Numbered from the stretch's first letter, positions 11,074-23,455 are shown. The stretch is DNA of 33,014 nt from Hymenopellis radicata (GCA_015501595.1 JADNRX010000560.1:1-33014), one strand, 5' to 3'. The notes: generated by a model not told the origin, from the letters alone. Numbers and translations are program-made.

Positions 11074-12446
11074 CTATCTCAAATTAGCATGACCATCGGC
11101 GTCGACTAGAGACGTACAAAGTGGAGTATAATGGGTTTGCCTGCAACTCCGAGGAACTCCCGTGGCCACGCGTACATAGCCAATGTGTATCCGGACTCCG
11201 TTGTTTTAACTTTAAGGAACTCCGCCTCTTTTCCGCGCCGTCAGGAACGCGCTACTGCCATCGTTCCGTCGCCGCAGGAGCAGCTAGACACGGATGGCGG
11301 CGAGAGTGAAACCTATGGATGTTGTAAAAGGTCTAGAGCCACGGACGGTAAAACAAGCAATCCTCAACAGCGAATCTATCCCTCATGCGGCCGCTGAATT
11401 CCATTCATTGAGTCTGTCCTTCAGTGCTTCAGTCTTAGACGCATCGAAACACGTCTGCTACTTGTGATGGTTAGACTAGCTTAGGCCGGTCTTATTGGCG
11501 CGTTTCACGGAATAGAGGATGCAGGCGTTGACTTGACTGTTTTGCATAATAATGGTAGCGGTCTCTGGGCCATTGGAGCAAAATAACAGTATTAACTAGG
11601 TGAAGTTTCAGGCCCTTTTGTGTACAACTTTCAGCAATGTTTCGCACCTTTTGTGCGTGACTGAATGCGTGAATAGACAAGACAGTTTGAGAGACGTCGA
11701 AAAGATATAGTTCAATGCACGAGCGCAGAGATTATGTCGCGATGTCCTTTCTCCAAATCCTGCTGAGCTCTCAATGAATTCCACGAGATTTCCATAGAAG
11801 ACACGTTGTGTCGTCTAAATCGTAGTGGAACTGTGTGTAACGCGTAGGCACCGTCGATAACCAATCGATAACCATGGTGGTGGTCGGAAGAAGGGCAAGA
11901 CCGATCGCTGTCACACTTGCTTCCTGCCATCATCGGAAAGGCATTTCGCTGTCTGCGTGCACTGTCCTGGCTTCCCTTGGTCATTGAATGCTCCAATTAT
12001 TTCGCCAACAAGTCGAACTTTGGCTCTCTTTCGAAACGTACGGCTCTGGCACAGCCAAATCACTGTCCAGAAGACGCATCTCTTAGGACCAACTTAGGCC
12101 TCTTGTGGCGGTTCATTGTCATAAGACTTCATCTCTTCTCTATTGTCCGCGATGGAAAGGGCTGTGCGATTTACTCAAATAGCTTTAAACTGTCGCTACA
12201 ATTCTTCGAATGTTAGGTCTACTCGACTGGGACTCTGACAGAACTGCGCCGAAGAAGGGATATACATTGAACGCTCGAAAATGGATGTGACACACGACGC
12301 AGTACGCTACGACTGAGCCGCCCAGTCACGGAGAGAAAGGTGGATGAGGGGGGTAAAGAAACGATGCTCACCTCTTACACCTCACCACGCGCTAGAAAAG
12401 GTCAGCACGAAAACTACACTACTCTACTCTCACTTTCACGCAATTC
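11074..12446. other. Gene-poor stretch
   Basis: Only short frames occur here, for example 11131-11397 (+), 11712-11996 (-) and 11917-12216 (+). None has a motif or exon chain I can support. The part next to the P450-like fragment has a possible donor GTACGT and acceptor upstream of it, but the sequence beyond is not recognisably P450. I see no tandem array or mobile element. Confidence 0.35.
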
Positions 12447-12626
12447 TCAAACTATCTGCACGCACCTCCTAGTCTCCACTCGGCCTTGAGGAACTGTTGA
12501 GGCTTTTGAGGACGTCGTCGAACTATTGAGGAGATCGCGTAAGTCGAGGCTGGCAACAAAGTCGGAATGGTCAGCCACAATCCGTAAACGACGACGACGA
12601 CGACGTACCCTTGCAATGACGCCCAT
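12447..12626 (-). CDS. Possible 59-codon open frame downstream of a TATA-like motif
   Basis: An ATG ending at 12626 opens a frame to the TGA at 12447-12449. It begins MGVIARV, followed by a run of Arg encoded by a CGT repeat, then SLDLRDLLNSSTTSS. About 140 bp upstream on the same strand is TATAAAAAG (within 12768-12776). The frame crosses a possible donor (GTACGT) and acceptor (TTGCCAG), so the region may be spliced, or may be a non-coding leader. The function is unknown and the coding status doubtful. Confidence 0.2.
   Translation of the reverse strand: MGVIARVRRRRRRLRIVADHSDFVASLDLRDLLNSSTTSSKASTVPQGRVETRRCVQIV
12588..12607. repeat. CGA trinucleotide microsatellite
   Basis: CGA is repeated about six times in a row. 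On the minus strand it reads as CGT/TCG repeats and would encode Arg or Ser runs. Confidence 0.7.
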
Positions 12627-12776
12627 CGCTGTTTGCTGACAGCCGCGTTGACGGACCTGGCTCGACAGCCCCGGCTTGTGTATGACTAGAGAAGGGGAGA
12701 GTCAGCGAACTGGACTGGGAGACGGGATGTGACTGGGCGGCTGAAGGAGAAATGGGCAGGCCCTCCACTTTTTATA

Positions 12777-13622
12777 GTGCCCCTGCTGTAGAGGACGAAT
12801 GGGGAAAGAGCTAATGATGGGCTGGAATGCCATCGCTTAAAGACAATGGAATGATTGAGGCAACACGACTTCCATTGTGGGTCCTTTGCTCTTCATACCT
12901 GGGTAAGAATTCACATGAAACGCAGATTGAATTGGAGAGAAAATTCCATTTTGGGGGGAGAATGGACAGGATCAGCGTAGCCGGGTTCAATCTTTTTAAA
13001 CTTCGGTCTGGCATCATGGAGCGACAATGAAGACAATAGCTCATAACAAGCGTCTCGTGCTATGCAACGAGCGATGACTCGTAAGCGTCCGGCGCATTTG
13101 AGACGTTCATATTCGTCACCACGTGACCGCGGTGGCGCACCTTTCGAAATGCGCAGAAGGCATAACTTCCAGAGTACTTTGCAGATATATTACGCACCGC
13201 CCACATGATACGAGCGAACTTGCGATACGGATGACGACGAGAGCGATAATTCTGTTTATCTGCCGGGCGAGGGAGATCATGTTGATCATAAGGCGAACTT
13301 AGCGCAACCACTGCTCCTTGTCTGCGCGATGAGAAGAAACGCGCACTACATGGTATTTTGGGGTCTTGACTATCGATTTGATGCATACTTCTAGTCGAAG
13401 TGGGTGCTGCAAGTCATTCGACTCCTCGAACCACAGCCGGAGGTACTTACTTACTCAGATTAGAATTCGGGATGAAACGATGGCAAGGTATCAAAGTGCA
13501 CGGAGCTGTACAGGAGGAGTACATGCACACACATACATAAATAGATAGTAGATAAGTAAACGACTCGCGACCCAAATTTGAAGAAATGAAATGAACTTGA
13601 GTATTTCTGCCGTTCTATGAGG
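12777..13622. other. Intergenic region, no gene seen
   Basis: Small frames exist on both strands, the longest at 13060-13386 (-), with no recognisable motif. The right part should contain the 3' UTR of the secreted protein gene that ends at 13623. Confidence 0.35.
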
Positions 13623-14260
13623 TTAAATCCAATCCCAAGTAACTCCGGTGAGACGACCACTGGCGACGGGGTCATCAACGAGTTGTTGAATCGCGGACAT
13701 GGTAAAGTCAAGGTCGTAGACGCCCGCGCACCCATAACATTTGTCGGTCACGGCGACCGTAACAGACCGTCCGTTGTCTATTTCGCAAGAATAAGCAGTG
13801 AGGAAAGGTGGTAGGCAGACGGATAATTACAGTTTGCAGTGAGCTGCTTGTTACAGATAGGATTCCTAGAAGCAAATGACATGTCAATCTCAACCCAAAG
13901 GTAGGTAAACCCGAGGCGCACAAGTTGGGGTTTGTGGTAGCACCGCTGGAAAGTTATGTTAATACGACTGGAAGAACTGGTGCGAGGAGGGAGTGCGCTT
14001 ACGGGTACGTGTTGAACACAGTAGTAGACACCGCCACAATGAAATCCGTCGCAACGTTGTTGATACCGCATGCCCCAAGGCCTGGGTCGTAGTAGGTAGC
14101 TAGAATACTTGAGTAAGAGGAGGTAGCACGGTGAAGAGTCCTGCTAACCTTCACCGACATTGGAGCGGGCGTCCAGACGAGATGTAAAGTTGGTCGGAAG
14201 GGCGAACGCCGAAACGACCCAAAGGGTAAAGAACGTGACAAGCGCAGAGAGCTTGAACAT
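13623..14260 (-). CDS. Secreted double-psi beta-barrel (barwin/RlpA/expansin-like) protein
   Basis: Five exons splice without a frame conflict: 14149-14260, 14003-14099, 13922-13945, 13831-13865 and 13623-13777. They give 140 residues. The start MFKLSALVTFFTLWVVSAFA is a classic signal peptide, so the protein is probably secreted. The mature part has the DPBB signature: ATYYDPGLGACG, DFIVAVSTTVFNTYP, NPNLNPIC, RSVTVAVTDKCYGC, YDLDFTMSAIQQLVD and a final GRLTGVTWDWI. Small fungal proteins of this type are related to expansins and cerato-platanins. They act at cell walls without an obvious lytic domain; binding or loosening of wall polysaccharide is inferred from the family. Exons 3 and 4 are only 24 and 35 nt. 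Four introns of 49-57 nt in a 140-residue gene is high density. A TATA-like GATAAAAG lies about 90 bp upstream. Confidence 0.88.
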
Positions 14261-15553
14261 TGTAAAGAGAAGGAGTGAAGTGGTGAAGTAGAAAAGATCT
14301 GAATGCTAATCCCCGAAGTCGAGTGATGAGTAGACTCCCGTACGGCCTTGCCTTTTATCGACGAGCTCCCATTCCTTGTGTTTAATCGACCATGAGGGCT
14401 CATGTTTCGAGACAGCACTAAAAAGCAGCAAAATCATATTTACAAGTCATGAAACAAACTATAGCGTGTGACAGCTGAGCGTTGAGTTCGGTCTAAGCAC
14501 CAATTCGGCTAGTGCCATATGGAAGCCCCGTGAGTGGCGTGATTGTAAGGTGAGTGATGGGAAGAAAGAAGCCCCACGTGCGACATCCCGGCCGCCTTTA
14601 CCTTTGACACTCAACATCCCACCGGTGACTATTAAGAGTCTGACGGCGTATTCAAGTTCGACATTTTTCATTCTCACGTTGACGCGTAGACATGTCGACC
14701 AAAGATTTGAATGCACGGAACGCGTCGCGCAATCTACTTTTTCAAGCCTTTGAATGCGTAAGACTTCGATCTAACATTCGAAACAGATTAGACTATCGCC
14801 TCCAGATCTCCCTGCATCTACAACCAAATGCTCTTGCACCCCCGCGGCCAACCTTTAACCTGTGAGTGGATAATCCATTGTTACAGTTCGAATACGCATG
14901 CGCGGACTAAGTGCACGGCTGCCAGGCCGGCGCGTAGTGAAAATACCCAGAATCTGGGTGCCAGGACACGTATGGCGACCATGTCTGCCCCTGATGTCCA
15001 TACTGGAGGAGGAGCGTATGCTGGGCGAGCGCTTTGAGCAACGTTTCTGCGGCGGAGTAGAGTGGCTTTGTAACATCCAACGCATCCTAGCACTGCGGGC
15101 GCTTGCCCAGCTCAAGACAATGCAGGCGGTGCTCTCATTATTGAAGAGGGCACTATCGGCAGGTTCATTGGCTGTTTTTATGAGACCATTTCTTCCGTAT
15201 ACGTCTTTATAGTTGAGAATCTCAGCCGATTGAACCTTGAGCCGATACTAATATAGAACGGTGCTTCGACTCGGGATCCAGCATCTGCCCTTCGTCGATT
15301 CCCGACACGAGTTCTGCCAAGTTTGGTCGCAGTTTCTAAGGATGACTGCTTGGGCGCACAGATAACCACGACGACATTGTGCTTTCCCCCTTCGATTTGA
15401 TTTCGAGATGCCACCATCACGATCTTTTGTTGACTATCTCAGGACTATATTTTATGTCACAACATTCGCGCTAGGATTTCTAAACATGTCTTTCTTCAGT
15501 TTCAAGGTACAGTAGCAAGAACCAATCTACGTACGTACTTCCTAGTCTCCAGA
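14261..15553. other. Intergenic region, no gene seen
   Basis: The left end holds the promoter of the secreted protein gene, with TATA-like GATAAAAG near 14350 on the minus strand. The rest contains overlapping frames of under 105 codons on both strands at 14828-15212, with no family motif and no consistent exon chain. Confidence 0.35.
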
Positions 15554-16664
15554 TCAGTCCATTATCTCACCAGAAGGGGGAGGCGCCTTGAACGTGAATG
15601 CGAAACTAGTCGGAGCTGGACTAGGTCCAGTGGATTGGTCGGGAGGAAGAGAAGCAGGAGTCTTGCTCCGCCGTGGCCGCGTACGCCCTTCTGTACGGCG
15701 TTTTGTTCTTCGACCAGCGTCGTCCCCTTCGCTTGCCTCTTCATCGTCAGGTTCCTCTTCCTCTTCGTCGTCTGCTTCCTCATCGTCTGAATCTTCGTCC
15801 TCCTCTGTCTTCATCCTCATCTTCTGAATCTTCGTCCTCCTCTTCTGAATGTCTCGCCTCCTCTTCTGACTCTTCCTCCTCGTCACTGAATTCTAACCAA
15901 CCCAGCGCCTTGCGCTCTTCTGCAACATTTTTCAAGCCTTTAGAATCTGTGCGTTTCCAATCGATGTGGCTTTGCTCCCAGACATGCCGCTTGATGCGGC
16001 GATCGCGCACTTGGCGTCTAGCAGTCTCGTCGTGCCTTTCATAGGTCGCGAACAGGAATTCCATCGTGGCGCCAAAGTCGGGGTCATCCCGCATGGCGAC
16101 GATAGTGTCCTTTGCAGCGTCAAGCTGAGCCTGCATTGAGCGATGATACGCCTTTTCCTCTGCAAAGAATTCGCTGAACATTTTCTTCCAGTTCGCTGTG
16201 AGAGACAGCGTATCCCAGTCTGGTTTCATATCGCAGATGGGCGTATCGTTCGCGAGGCGCCGAACTTGGACGACGATACGCGGTGCATGACATACGTTCC
16301 CGAACTCGTCGTCAAACCGATCCTTCAGCCGCCGAATGACCTTGGGCCGCAAATCTGCGTCGCAGTCTTTATCTTTAAAGAGTGCGATGGCGGGATCGGA
16401 AGGATCGAGACTGTCGAAGGAAAACGAAGCGCTCAACCCTATAGACTTTGATCAAGTTGTATATTCTCTTAATGGAGCGCACATACCCATGTCGGCGGCG
16501 AGATAGGTTTTAGGGAGATGGTGACGGATGAACACCAAGTCCACTGCGTCGCGAAAGTCGCGAGATACGGCGCGACACGTAGTCCATAGGAAGGTCAAGT
16601 CTTTGATTCGACGCAGGATGTTGTAGTAGACATCCGCTGGGATGGCTGACTCGTCGCTCTGCAT
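15554..16664 (-). CDS. F-box-like protein with acidic C-terminal tail; frame broken near 15800
   Basis: The start is the ATG ending at 16664 (MQSDESAIPADVYYNILRRI). Exon 1, 16487-16664, has the shape of an F-box (IPADVYYNILRRIKD then TCRAVSRDFRDAV), which would bind Skp1 in an SCF ubiquitin ligase. This resemblance is modest. Intron 16439-16486 (GTATGT..ATAG, 48 nt) leads to exon 2, about 220 residues that I do not recognise (with IRRLKDRFDDEFGNV and ATYERHDETARRQV), then a Glu/Asp/Ser tail. The frame stops at 15780-15782. One base over, a second acidic frame continues to 15554 with a basic and Pro-rich end. The shift coincides with two tandem copies of a 37-nt acidic repeat. Either the protein ends at 15780 or this copy carries a frameshift. 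Confidence 0.6.
15790..15850 (-). repeat. Tandem near-duplication with a 37-nt period in the acidic tail
   Basis: On the minus strand GAGGAGGACGAAGATTCAGA occurs twice, 37 nt apart, each followed by a similar GATGAGGA stretch. Because 37 is not a multiple of three, the second copy is read in the next frame. Both copies encode Glu/Asp/Ser when read from GAG GAG GAC. Coordinates are approximate. Confidence 0.7.
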
Positions 16665-16739
16665 GATGGTCGCAGTGAAGGAAATGCGTGATGGAAAGGA
16701 AGGAAAAGCGAGAATTTCCATTTTGGGCTGCGGACACAT

Positions 16740-17218
16740 TATTTGCCAGGTCAGGCGCGATTAGGAATCTTGAAAACCCGGAGGCAAGAAAAAGGAAATC
16801 TATAGCTTCAGCGGTCGTCTACCATCGGGAGGTCCTTGATTCATTCCTGGGCGCGTATAGTGGAGAGACAGACACTAGAACTGAGGATTAGAACAGGATG
16901 GTACAAAGCAAAGGCGAAAGTGTGCTCAAACCGACGCCCAAGCCAAACACTCATCAACAACGCGTCGTTCGTAATTGCTTTTAGTCATACAGGTGACTGA
17001 CTAGAATCTTTTCAAGCTATTGCGCCACATTAGGTCGATGGCCTATCCCATGGCCAGGCTACATCCATCGCGAACAAAGAATCCTCATTCCAGTTCAAGA
17101 AACATGCCAGGAAGTCGCAGACCCCGACAGACTGTAGATCATTAGATGTCATAAGAATGAAGATATCATGGTATACAATGCATATCGTGAGTAGATAGAT
17201 AAGTCCCAAGACCAAATA
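16740..17218. other. Intergenic region between the F-box-like gene and SMC4
   Basis: This holds the promoter of the minus-strand F-box-like gene and the 3' UTR of SMC4. The small frames at 16688-16891 and 17030-17215 show nothing recognisable. Confidence 0.5.
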
Positions 17219-20200
17219 CTAGGAAGCCGACCCCTGCTGGTGCTGCAAAACACCAATCTGCCCCGCCTGGTTATCAATCGATATACCTACAGATACACAT
17301 CAGCATTGGCGCCCAACAAGGTAGATTCCACTTACTATGCGTGGCATTGGACGTCTTGTAGATCCCGATAAGCCGATTCGACAACTCGAACATGTTATTT
17401 CTGTCATCAAGTTCAGCGTAAACTGGATTGAAGCGCGCGAAAACGCACCTCAGAGAAATAATAATGAACTGCGCATTCTTCGTCCTATCCTTGATGTAAT
17501 TCGCCACGATAGACACATTCCGGAAGTCAAGCGCAGCGTCAATTTCGTCCATGAAGTATAGAGGCGTGGGCTGAAATCAAATGAGCGCTTATTCCTATGC
17601 GCCACGGAATTGCACATACCTTGTACGTATGAAGAGCGAACACTAGTGCAAGCGAACTAAGCGTCTTCTCGCCTCCCGACAAATTGGAAATATTCTTCCA
17701 GCTCTTCTTCGGCGGCATAACACTGAAAATGATGCCCTCTGAGAACGGATCCATACTGTCCACCAACTCCAATTCGGCATTACCACCAAGCGTAATCATC
17801 TAAAACCCGTCCATGTCAGTAGACGAGGCGATAGGCGATGGGTAACACCGTACCTGATACATCTCCTTCAACTTCAACGAGATCATATTGAACCCCCTCA
17901 TGAACTCATCCAGCCTCTTCTTCCTCAATGCCTCATACTCGGACTTCTGCGCATCCCGCTGTGCCGTAACGAGATCAACATCATCGGCACGTGCACTGAA
18001 CTCTGCCTCCTTGTTCTTCCAGTCAGCCTTAACAGAGAAATTCGGCTGTCCCTTCGACTCCAAGGTATCTTCGGACATTCATCAGTATCACGAAATAAGA
18101 CCACGACGGACACTTACCTTGCAAAACTTGGAGGTCGGCGGCAAGGTCGCGCAACTTCATCTTCTTGAGCTGCTCAAAATTAAACACCGGCAGTTTGCTC
18201 TTCGCAGCGTCAGGCTCTGACTTCACATCCTCCATCTCAACGTCAGCTTTCACGTCCTCAGACTCGCCTTCTTCAGGTGAGGCATCCTTGGTCTCTTTAT
18301 CCTTGGCGCCATCACCGTCGTCATCGTCGTCCTCGCTAAACAACACATTAGCACAATAGTGCTGACAACAGTAATACCACGTACTCAATGTCCTCAAGAC
18401 GAAGGGCGTCATGCAAGTCGCGCAGCTCAACGATCGCAGCGTCGGCCTCATCGACAGCCTTTTGCGCAGCATTCACCGCATTCTGTCGCTTTGCCTATGA
18501 AACACTGTCAGGTACAGCCTTGAAAGGGCAAGAAAATTCAACAAACATGCTCCATCTTGAAGGCCTGAATGTGTTCCTGCATCTCCCCATATTCCTCTTC
18601 CAGCGTCTGCAGATGTTCATGCCATGTCTCCTCGTCTCCCTTCGCCTTATCAACCGTCTTCCTCAGTTCCTCCAATAACTCCTCAATGTCTGCGAGGTCC
18701 GTCTCCACCACCTGCATCTCCTCCTCTGCCTTGACCAAGTCGGCCTTGTTCGTCTTGAGCGACGCCGTCAAGCGCTTGATGTCGTTCCCGGCCTTCTCGT
18801 ACGCCACCTCGGCCTTAGTGATCTCATCGCCGAGGAGGTTGATGCTGAACTGCACGCCCTCGACCTTGGACCGCTGGGCCATCAGGCGGGAACCGCCAAT
18901 GTCGAGGATCCTCTTCTCCAAGTCCTTGATGGCAGCTTCTATCTCACTCGAATTCTCGAGAAGCGACTCCAGCTCCGACTCCCACTTCTTGATGTCAGCA
19001 TTGAGCTTCTTGATACGAGCAAGGTCGCCAGCATCAGGCTTGTTCTGGGATCTAAACAAACGTATCAGAAGGATGTCAAAGGCAAACTAAAGAAGACATA
19101 CTGCAATTCGCGAACGCGCTTCTCCGCATCCGCGATACGCTTCTTCCCATTCTCAATCTCCATGTTCAGTTTATCCACCTCTAAGCTTATCTGTGGCCCG
19201 GACGCGACCAACTGATCCCGACGTGTCTCCGCATCCATGTTCTCCTGCTGCGCCGCCTGAAGCGCAAGTTCAGCTTTCTCGTTGTCCTGTTCGTAGTTCC
19301 TCAAGACACTCGGTGCAACAGCATCAGCCGTGAACCTGGAGCTCATCCCTCCCGACGCGGCTTTGCCTCCACCACCCATGGTCCCATTCGCCTCGATCAT
19401 CTGCCCCTGCAGTGTCACCACCCGTCGGCGCTGTGGTCCTCCATACGCGATCCGCGTAGCTTGGTCCATATCCTTCGCGACAAGCGTCTCCCCCACGGCC
19501 TTGTAGAACGCACACGCGAATTTGGGGTCTTTGGGTGTGATGAGGTCAAATAAGCGAGGAACGTCCTCCGGTTGGGGCTTCTTCGCCATCTGTTGGGGAG
19601 TTGCCTGCACTTTATCCAAGACCATGATCGACGCCCGTCCAACATTCGTCCTGCGCAGATGTTCGATACACGCTTGACCCTGCTCAACTCTATCCGTGAC
19701 AAGGTGATTGAGCATACCACAGGCCGTGGTCACGGCGACATCATACTTGTCGTCCGCGATCTTTCCAAGGCTGCCTAGTCGACCCTATATTACGATAAGA
19801 ATCAACAGCAAGACGAAATGTGAAAAACCTCACGTGGAATCCTTGTACTTTGCCCTCGTTCGCCAACTTGGTCAACGCCTGCAGTACGGCATTTTGGCTC
19901 TTTCCTTCGGCCTGAGACGCTCTTGCCTGTGCGACGGTTTGACGCGTTGAGCCTGCCGTGGTCCGACATTGAGCGAGATTGCGTTGGGTAGCCTAACGAA
20001 ACTGATTAGCCAGGTAATCATTTAACAGCATAGTAACGCTTACAGCAACATGCGCCTCAGCAGTCTTCAATTCCGACGCGAGGTTTGCCTTCCTCTCACT
20101 GAGCTTCTTATGCTCGGCGACCTACAAAGACGATTAATCAAACAGTGATCGACATTGCTTTCGACGAAACCTTGACTTGCTGATCCGACTTAAGTTCCTG

Positions 20201-22875
20201 CAAGTTCTCCTCCGCTTGCTTGCAAGCCTCAGCAACGCTCTCAGCTTTCTTCGCTAAGCCGTCCCTCTCGCTGGTGGCGACCTCGATCTCCGATCGCTTG
20301 CCATCAATCCTTTCTTTCCACGGCGCGAGCTCTTGCTGTTTCAAGGTGATTTGGTCGTGGAAGACTTGGGTCTTGCCTGAATAAAACGATTAGACTTTGG
20401 CGGCGTGTCCAGGACAACTCGGAAACGAACCCTTCAGGCTCTCCGTTATCGCCTCTAGAGCAGTCTCCTCTGTCACCAAATCAGCTTCAGCCTGCTTGAG
20501 ATCCTTCCGCTTTTTGGTGGCTTTGGAATAATTGTCGTCGAGCGTCCGCTGAGCCTCGGCCAAAGTGGCTTCATCCTATCAACAATATTTGCATTAGTAA
20601 GATGAAGAAGTGTAAAAAAGATAGGCTTACATCGGTTACAGTCTTCTGCAATTTCTTCACCTTGCTCTTTGCGTGCCTACGCTGCTCGTCACCCTTCGCC
20701 TTCTTCTTCGCCTGCTGGGTGTGCTCCTGGTTCAACTTCGCGGCGAGATCACGAACATCCTGAAAAGGTCTGTCAGCGACAAGCACGAATCAGAGAGAAA
20801 TCCGTACCTCGTAATTCTTCTTCGTCTCGTTGTATTTGGCTTCGACCTCCTCCATCTTCGCAATATTCTCCTTGTTCCTCTCCTCCTCCTCTTGGAGCGC
20901 TTCCTGGGCTGCGTCCTAGGCAACCTGTTAATCGCCAATTCCGAATAAATATGAAACAGACTTGCCAATTTCTTGCTGAGCCGCTCCTCCTTCAGGAACA
21001 AGTCGAAGATTTCGAATTGGTACAACTTTGACTGCGCCTTGGTGCATTCGTTGCTTATCTTGTACCACGCGTCAACCTCCTTCTTCTTCTCCTTGAGCGC
21101 ATCCCGCTCCTTCTCCACCAAGCGAAGGCGATTGAGCTTCTCGGCGCGGGCCTCCTGTATTTCTTCTACCTTGGCAAGCGCCTGCTCGATGGGCTCTTTA
21201 AGCGTGGCGGTACCGATGATATCCTCGAGGTACTCGAGCAGACCTTCTTCATTTTCGCCTCCCTTGGGCTTCATGAGAGCAATCGATTCGACTTCACCCT
21301 GACAATGGTATGAGCGGACAGACATTCGAATCTACATAGAACATACCTGCAGAATCAGGAAACGATTGTGGTCCAAGTCGATGCCGCGTGAGAGTAGTAG
21401 TTCGCGGACTTCCTTGTGGGCTACCTGCTTCTTGTTGACAGTATACTTGCTCGTGTTGTCCTTGAACGCAGTCCTCGTTACGACGAGTTGACTACCGGGA
21501 ACGACCTCGAAGTCATCAGGGCCCTCCTAAAGAAGATATTCAATATATGACATACAACCCGAAAAGAAGAAAAACGTACCAAATCGATTATTTCACGGAA
21601 ATGGACCTCGACGCTGCACTGCTGCAAGTCCGGATAGTTGGCCGAGTGGTGGATGAGCTCGGACAGCTTCGCTTGGCGCATCTTGTTGGCGCGGAAACCA
21701 AATACGAAGAGGAGTGCATCGATGGTGTTGGACTTTCCAGAACCGTTAGGCCCGACGATGGACGAAAATGACTATGCAGCTCATTAGGGCATATTACGAT
21801 GACATAGGAAAGCACGTACCTTATGGAATGGACCAATCTCCTGACGCCCAGCATAACTCTTGAAGTTAACGAGGACGATGTTGCTTATCACGAGACGCTG
21901 ACGCGGGCCCTTGGGCTCCTCGAACGTAGCCTGGGATTGGGTGGCGGGGATGCGAGCAGAGAGGTCCTCGAGTTGGGCCTCGCGTTCGTTGTCGGTTTTC
22001 CGGGCAACATCAGGCCCGTCCTCGATATCTTCAGAGACAGCGGGTAGAGATGGTTCGCGAATGGGATCTGGCTTGACATCGTCGTCGTCGCCTTCAGGCA
22101 GAGGTGCACGACGTGATGGAGGCTTAGATCCTTTGCGTTGCTTGGCGGGTTTCGCTTCCTCCTCGTCGGCTTCCATGCTCGTGCTCGCACGTGGCGCCGC
22201 TGCCTTTCGAGACGGCGGTTTCGAGCGAGAGCTACGCTTGGCCGGTTTAACGTCTTCCTCCTCCTCCTCTTCCTCATGTGCCATCTCCTGGTCCTCCTGC
22301 GGCTGATCGCCGTCCTCCATGGGCACATCCTGGTCCATGCGCGAGCTGCTGGCGACAGATGGCTTCTCCTCGTCATCAGAGCTTTCTACGGTGATAGCGG
22401 TACGCGGTGGCTTCGAGGAGCGGGAACCGCGAGTGGCTCTGCTAGGCGGCGGATTGGCGCTGGCGCCACGTGTAGTGCGTCGACGCGGCTGGTCGTCTGC
22501 AGGCTCCGCCTTCACTGACACCGGCTTCCTCGATGACCGTGCAGGATTACGCGCCGCGACTGGCTTGGGGATCTCCTGTATCTCGTCGTCATCGTCGTCT
22601 TCCTCTTCCGGCTCCAACGACGGCCGCGACTTTTTCACGGGCGGCGAGTCTTCCTCCTCGTCTGCCTCTGCCACCTCCTGCAGAGATCCCCGTGACGAGC
22701 GAGATGAACGCGTGGATACCGCTGCCTTGCGGGATTTGGCGGCCGTTTCTTTGGCCAGGTTTTCCTTCTCGGAGAAAGCGTCGACGTCGACAACTTCTGA
22801 CGCCCGTTTTCGCTTGAGCGTCGCGGAGTCGGGCTCGACAGACGCTCGGGAGCGCGACGAGCGACGCGGGGGCAT
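17219..22875 (-). CDS. SMC4: Condensin ATPase subunit SMC4
   Basis: SMC4 pairs with SMC2 in condensin, which compacts and separates mitotic chromosomes. The start is the ATG ending at 22875 (MPPRRSSRSRASVEP) and the stop is at 17219-17221. There are roughly 18 short introns; the first three are 21772-21819, 21527-21579 and 21299-21346. A long disordered N-terminus of about 310 residues, acidic with repeated KPPSR basic patches, precedes LVISNIVLVNFKSYAG, a start characteristic of SMC4. Walker A is GPNGSGKSNTIDALLFVFG (about 21715-21755). Two long coiled coils flank a hinge (about 19320-19850) with DDKYDVAVTTACGMLN, then GPQRRRVVTLQGQ and MGGGGKA. The signature NLSGGEKTLSSLALVFALH lies near 17640-17700, and Walker B is YFMDEIDAALD near 17550. 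The three ATPase motifs and the hinge are intact, so I expect a functional essential gene. Confidence 0.95.
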
Positions 22876-23447
22876 GTTGATGGTTCTGGTCAACCCTAAA
22901 GTTGGGTTCAACGGTCACGTTGAGTCATTGGCACGTGGATGTCACGTCGCGTTAACGTCCAAGAGGCGCGCTCTGGTGCTCGCTATTGACCCCCTCTTGT
23001 CCATTGATGATTTCTGGGTTATACATCAGCCTTTGCTCTTGGATCATGGCTACATTCTCCGTCAAATGGATTCTTGTGGCAGGGGGCCCCCAGGTCCTCA
23101 AGTTCCGATGCCAGTTGCTGGATCTCTTGGTCGAACGACATACAGAGGCGACTAATAACGAGCTCAGCCGTCACCAAAGTCGGACCCTGGTAAAACCTCG
23201 GAGCCGCAATGGCATTGGTTCACGAATAGAACACCTCGCAGCACGAATATAAAACCACAGACAATATGGTCTATGATAACAGCTGCTATTGCGTCGGAAC
23301 TACTCGACAGGTGGGTGGCTAGAACACTTTAGCTGGTTTACCAACTAACATCGGAGCAGTCTCGTGCAGTGCCCCGGGTCCTATTACATCCTCCCCTTCC
23401 TACACATCCCGACTTTCCTCGCTGATTACGGCAATCCCCAAAAGTGG
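22876..23447. other. Intergenic region upstream of SMC4
   Basis: This should contain the SMC4 promoter at its left end. The long plus-strand frame covering 22319-23155 is largely antisense to the acidic, repetitive N-terminus of SMC4 and I do not treat it as a gene. Nothing else is recognisable. Confidence 0.45.
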
Positions 23448-23455
23448 GGTGAGCC

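Noticed and set aside
13623..14260. Hydrophobin, as a small secreted Cys-containing protein with several introns
   Set aside because: The eight-Cys hydrophobin pattern with CC pairs is absent, and the DPBB signatures are present.
15588..15827. Plus-strand Ser-rich frames over the acidic tail
   Set aside because: They are the complement of GAG/GAT/GAC repeats and therefore poly-Ser by necessity.
18569..19090. Plus-strand open frame of 173 codons
   Set aside because: It is antisense to the SMC4 coiled coil; Ser/Cys-rich composition and no motif.
22319..23155. Plus-strand open frame of 278 codons
   Set aside because: Most of it is antisense to the acidic, Ser/Lys-rich N-terminus of SMC4. Such biased coding sequence keeps the opposite strand open, and the product is a low-complexity Ser string.
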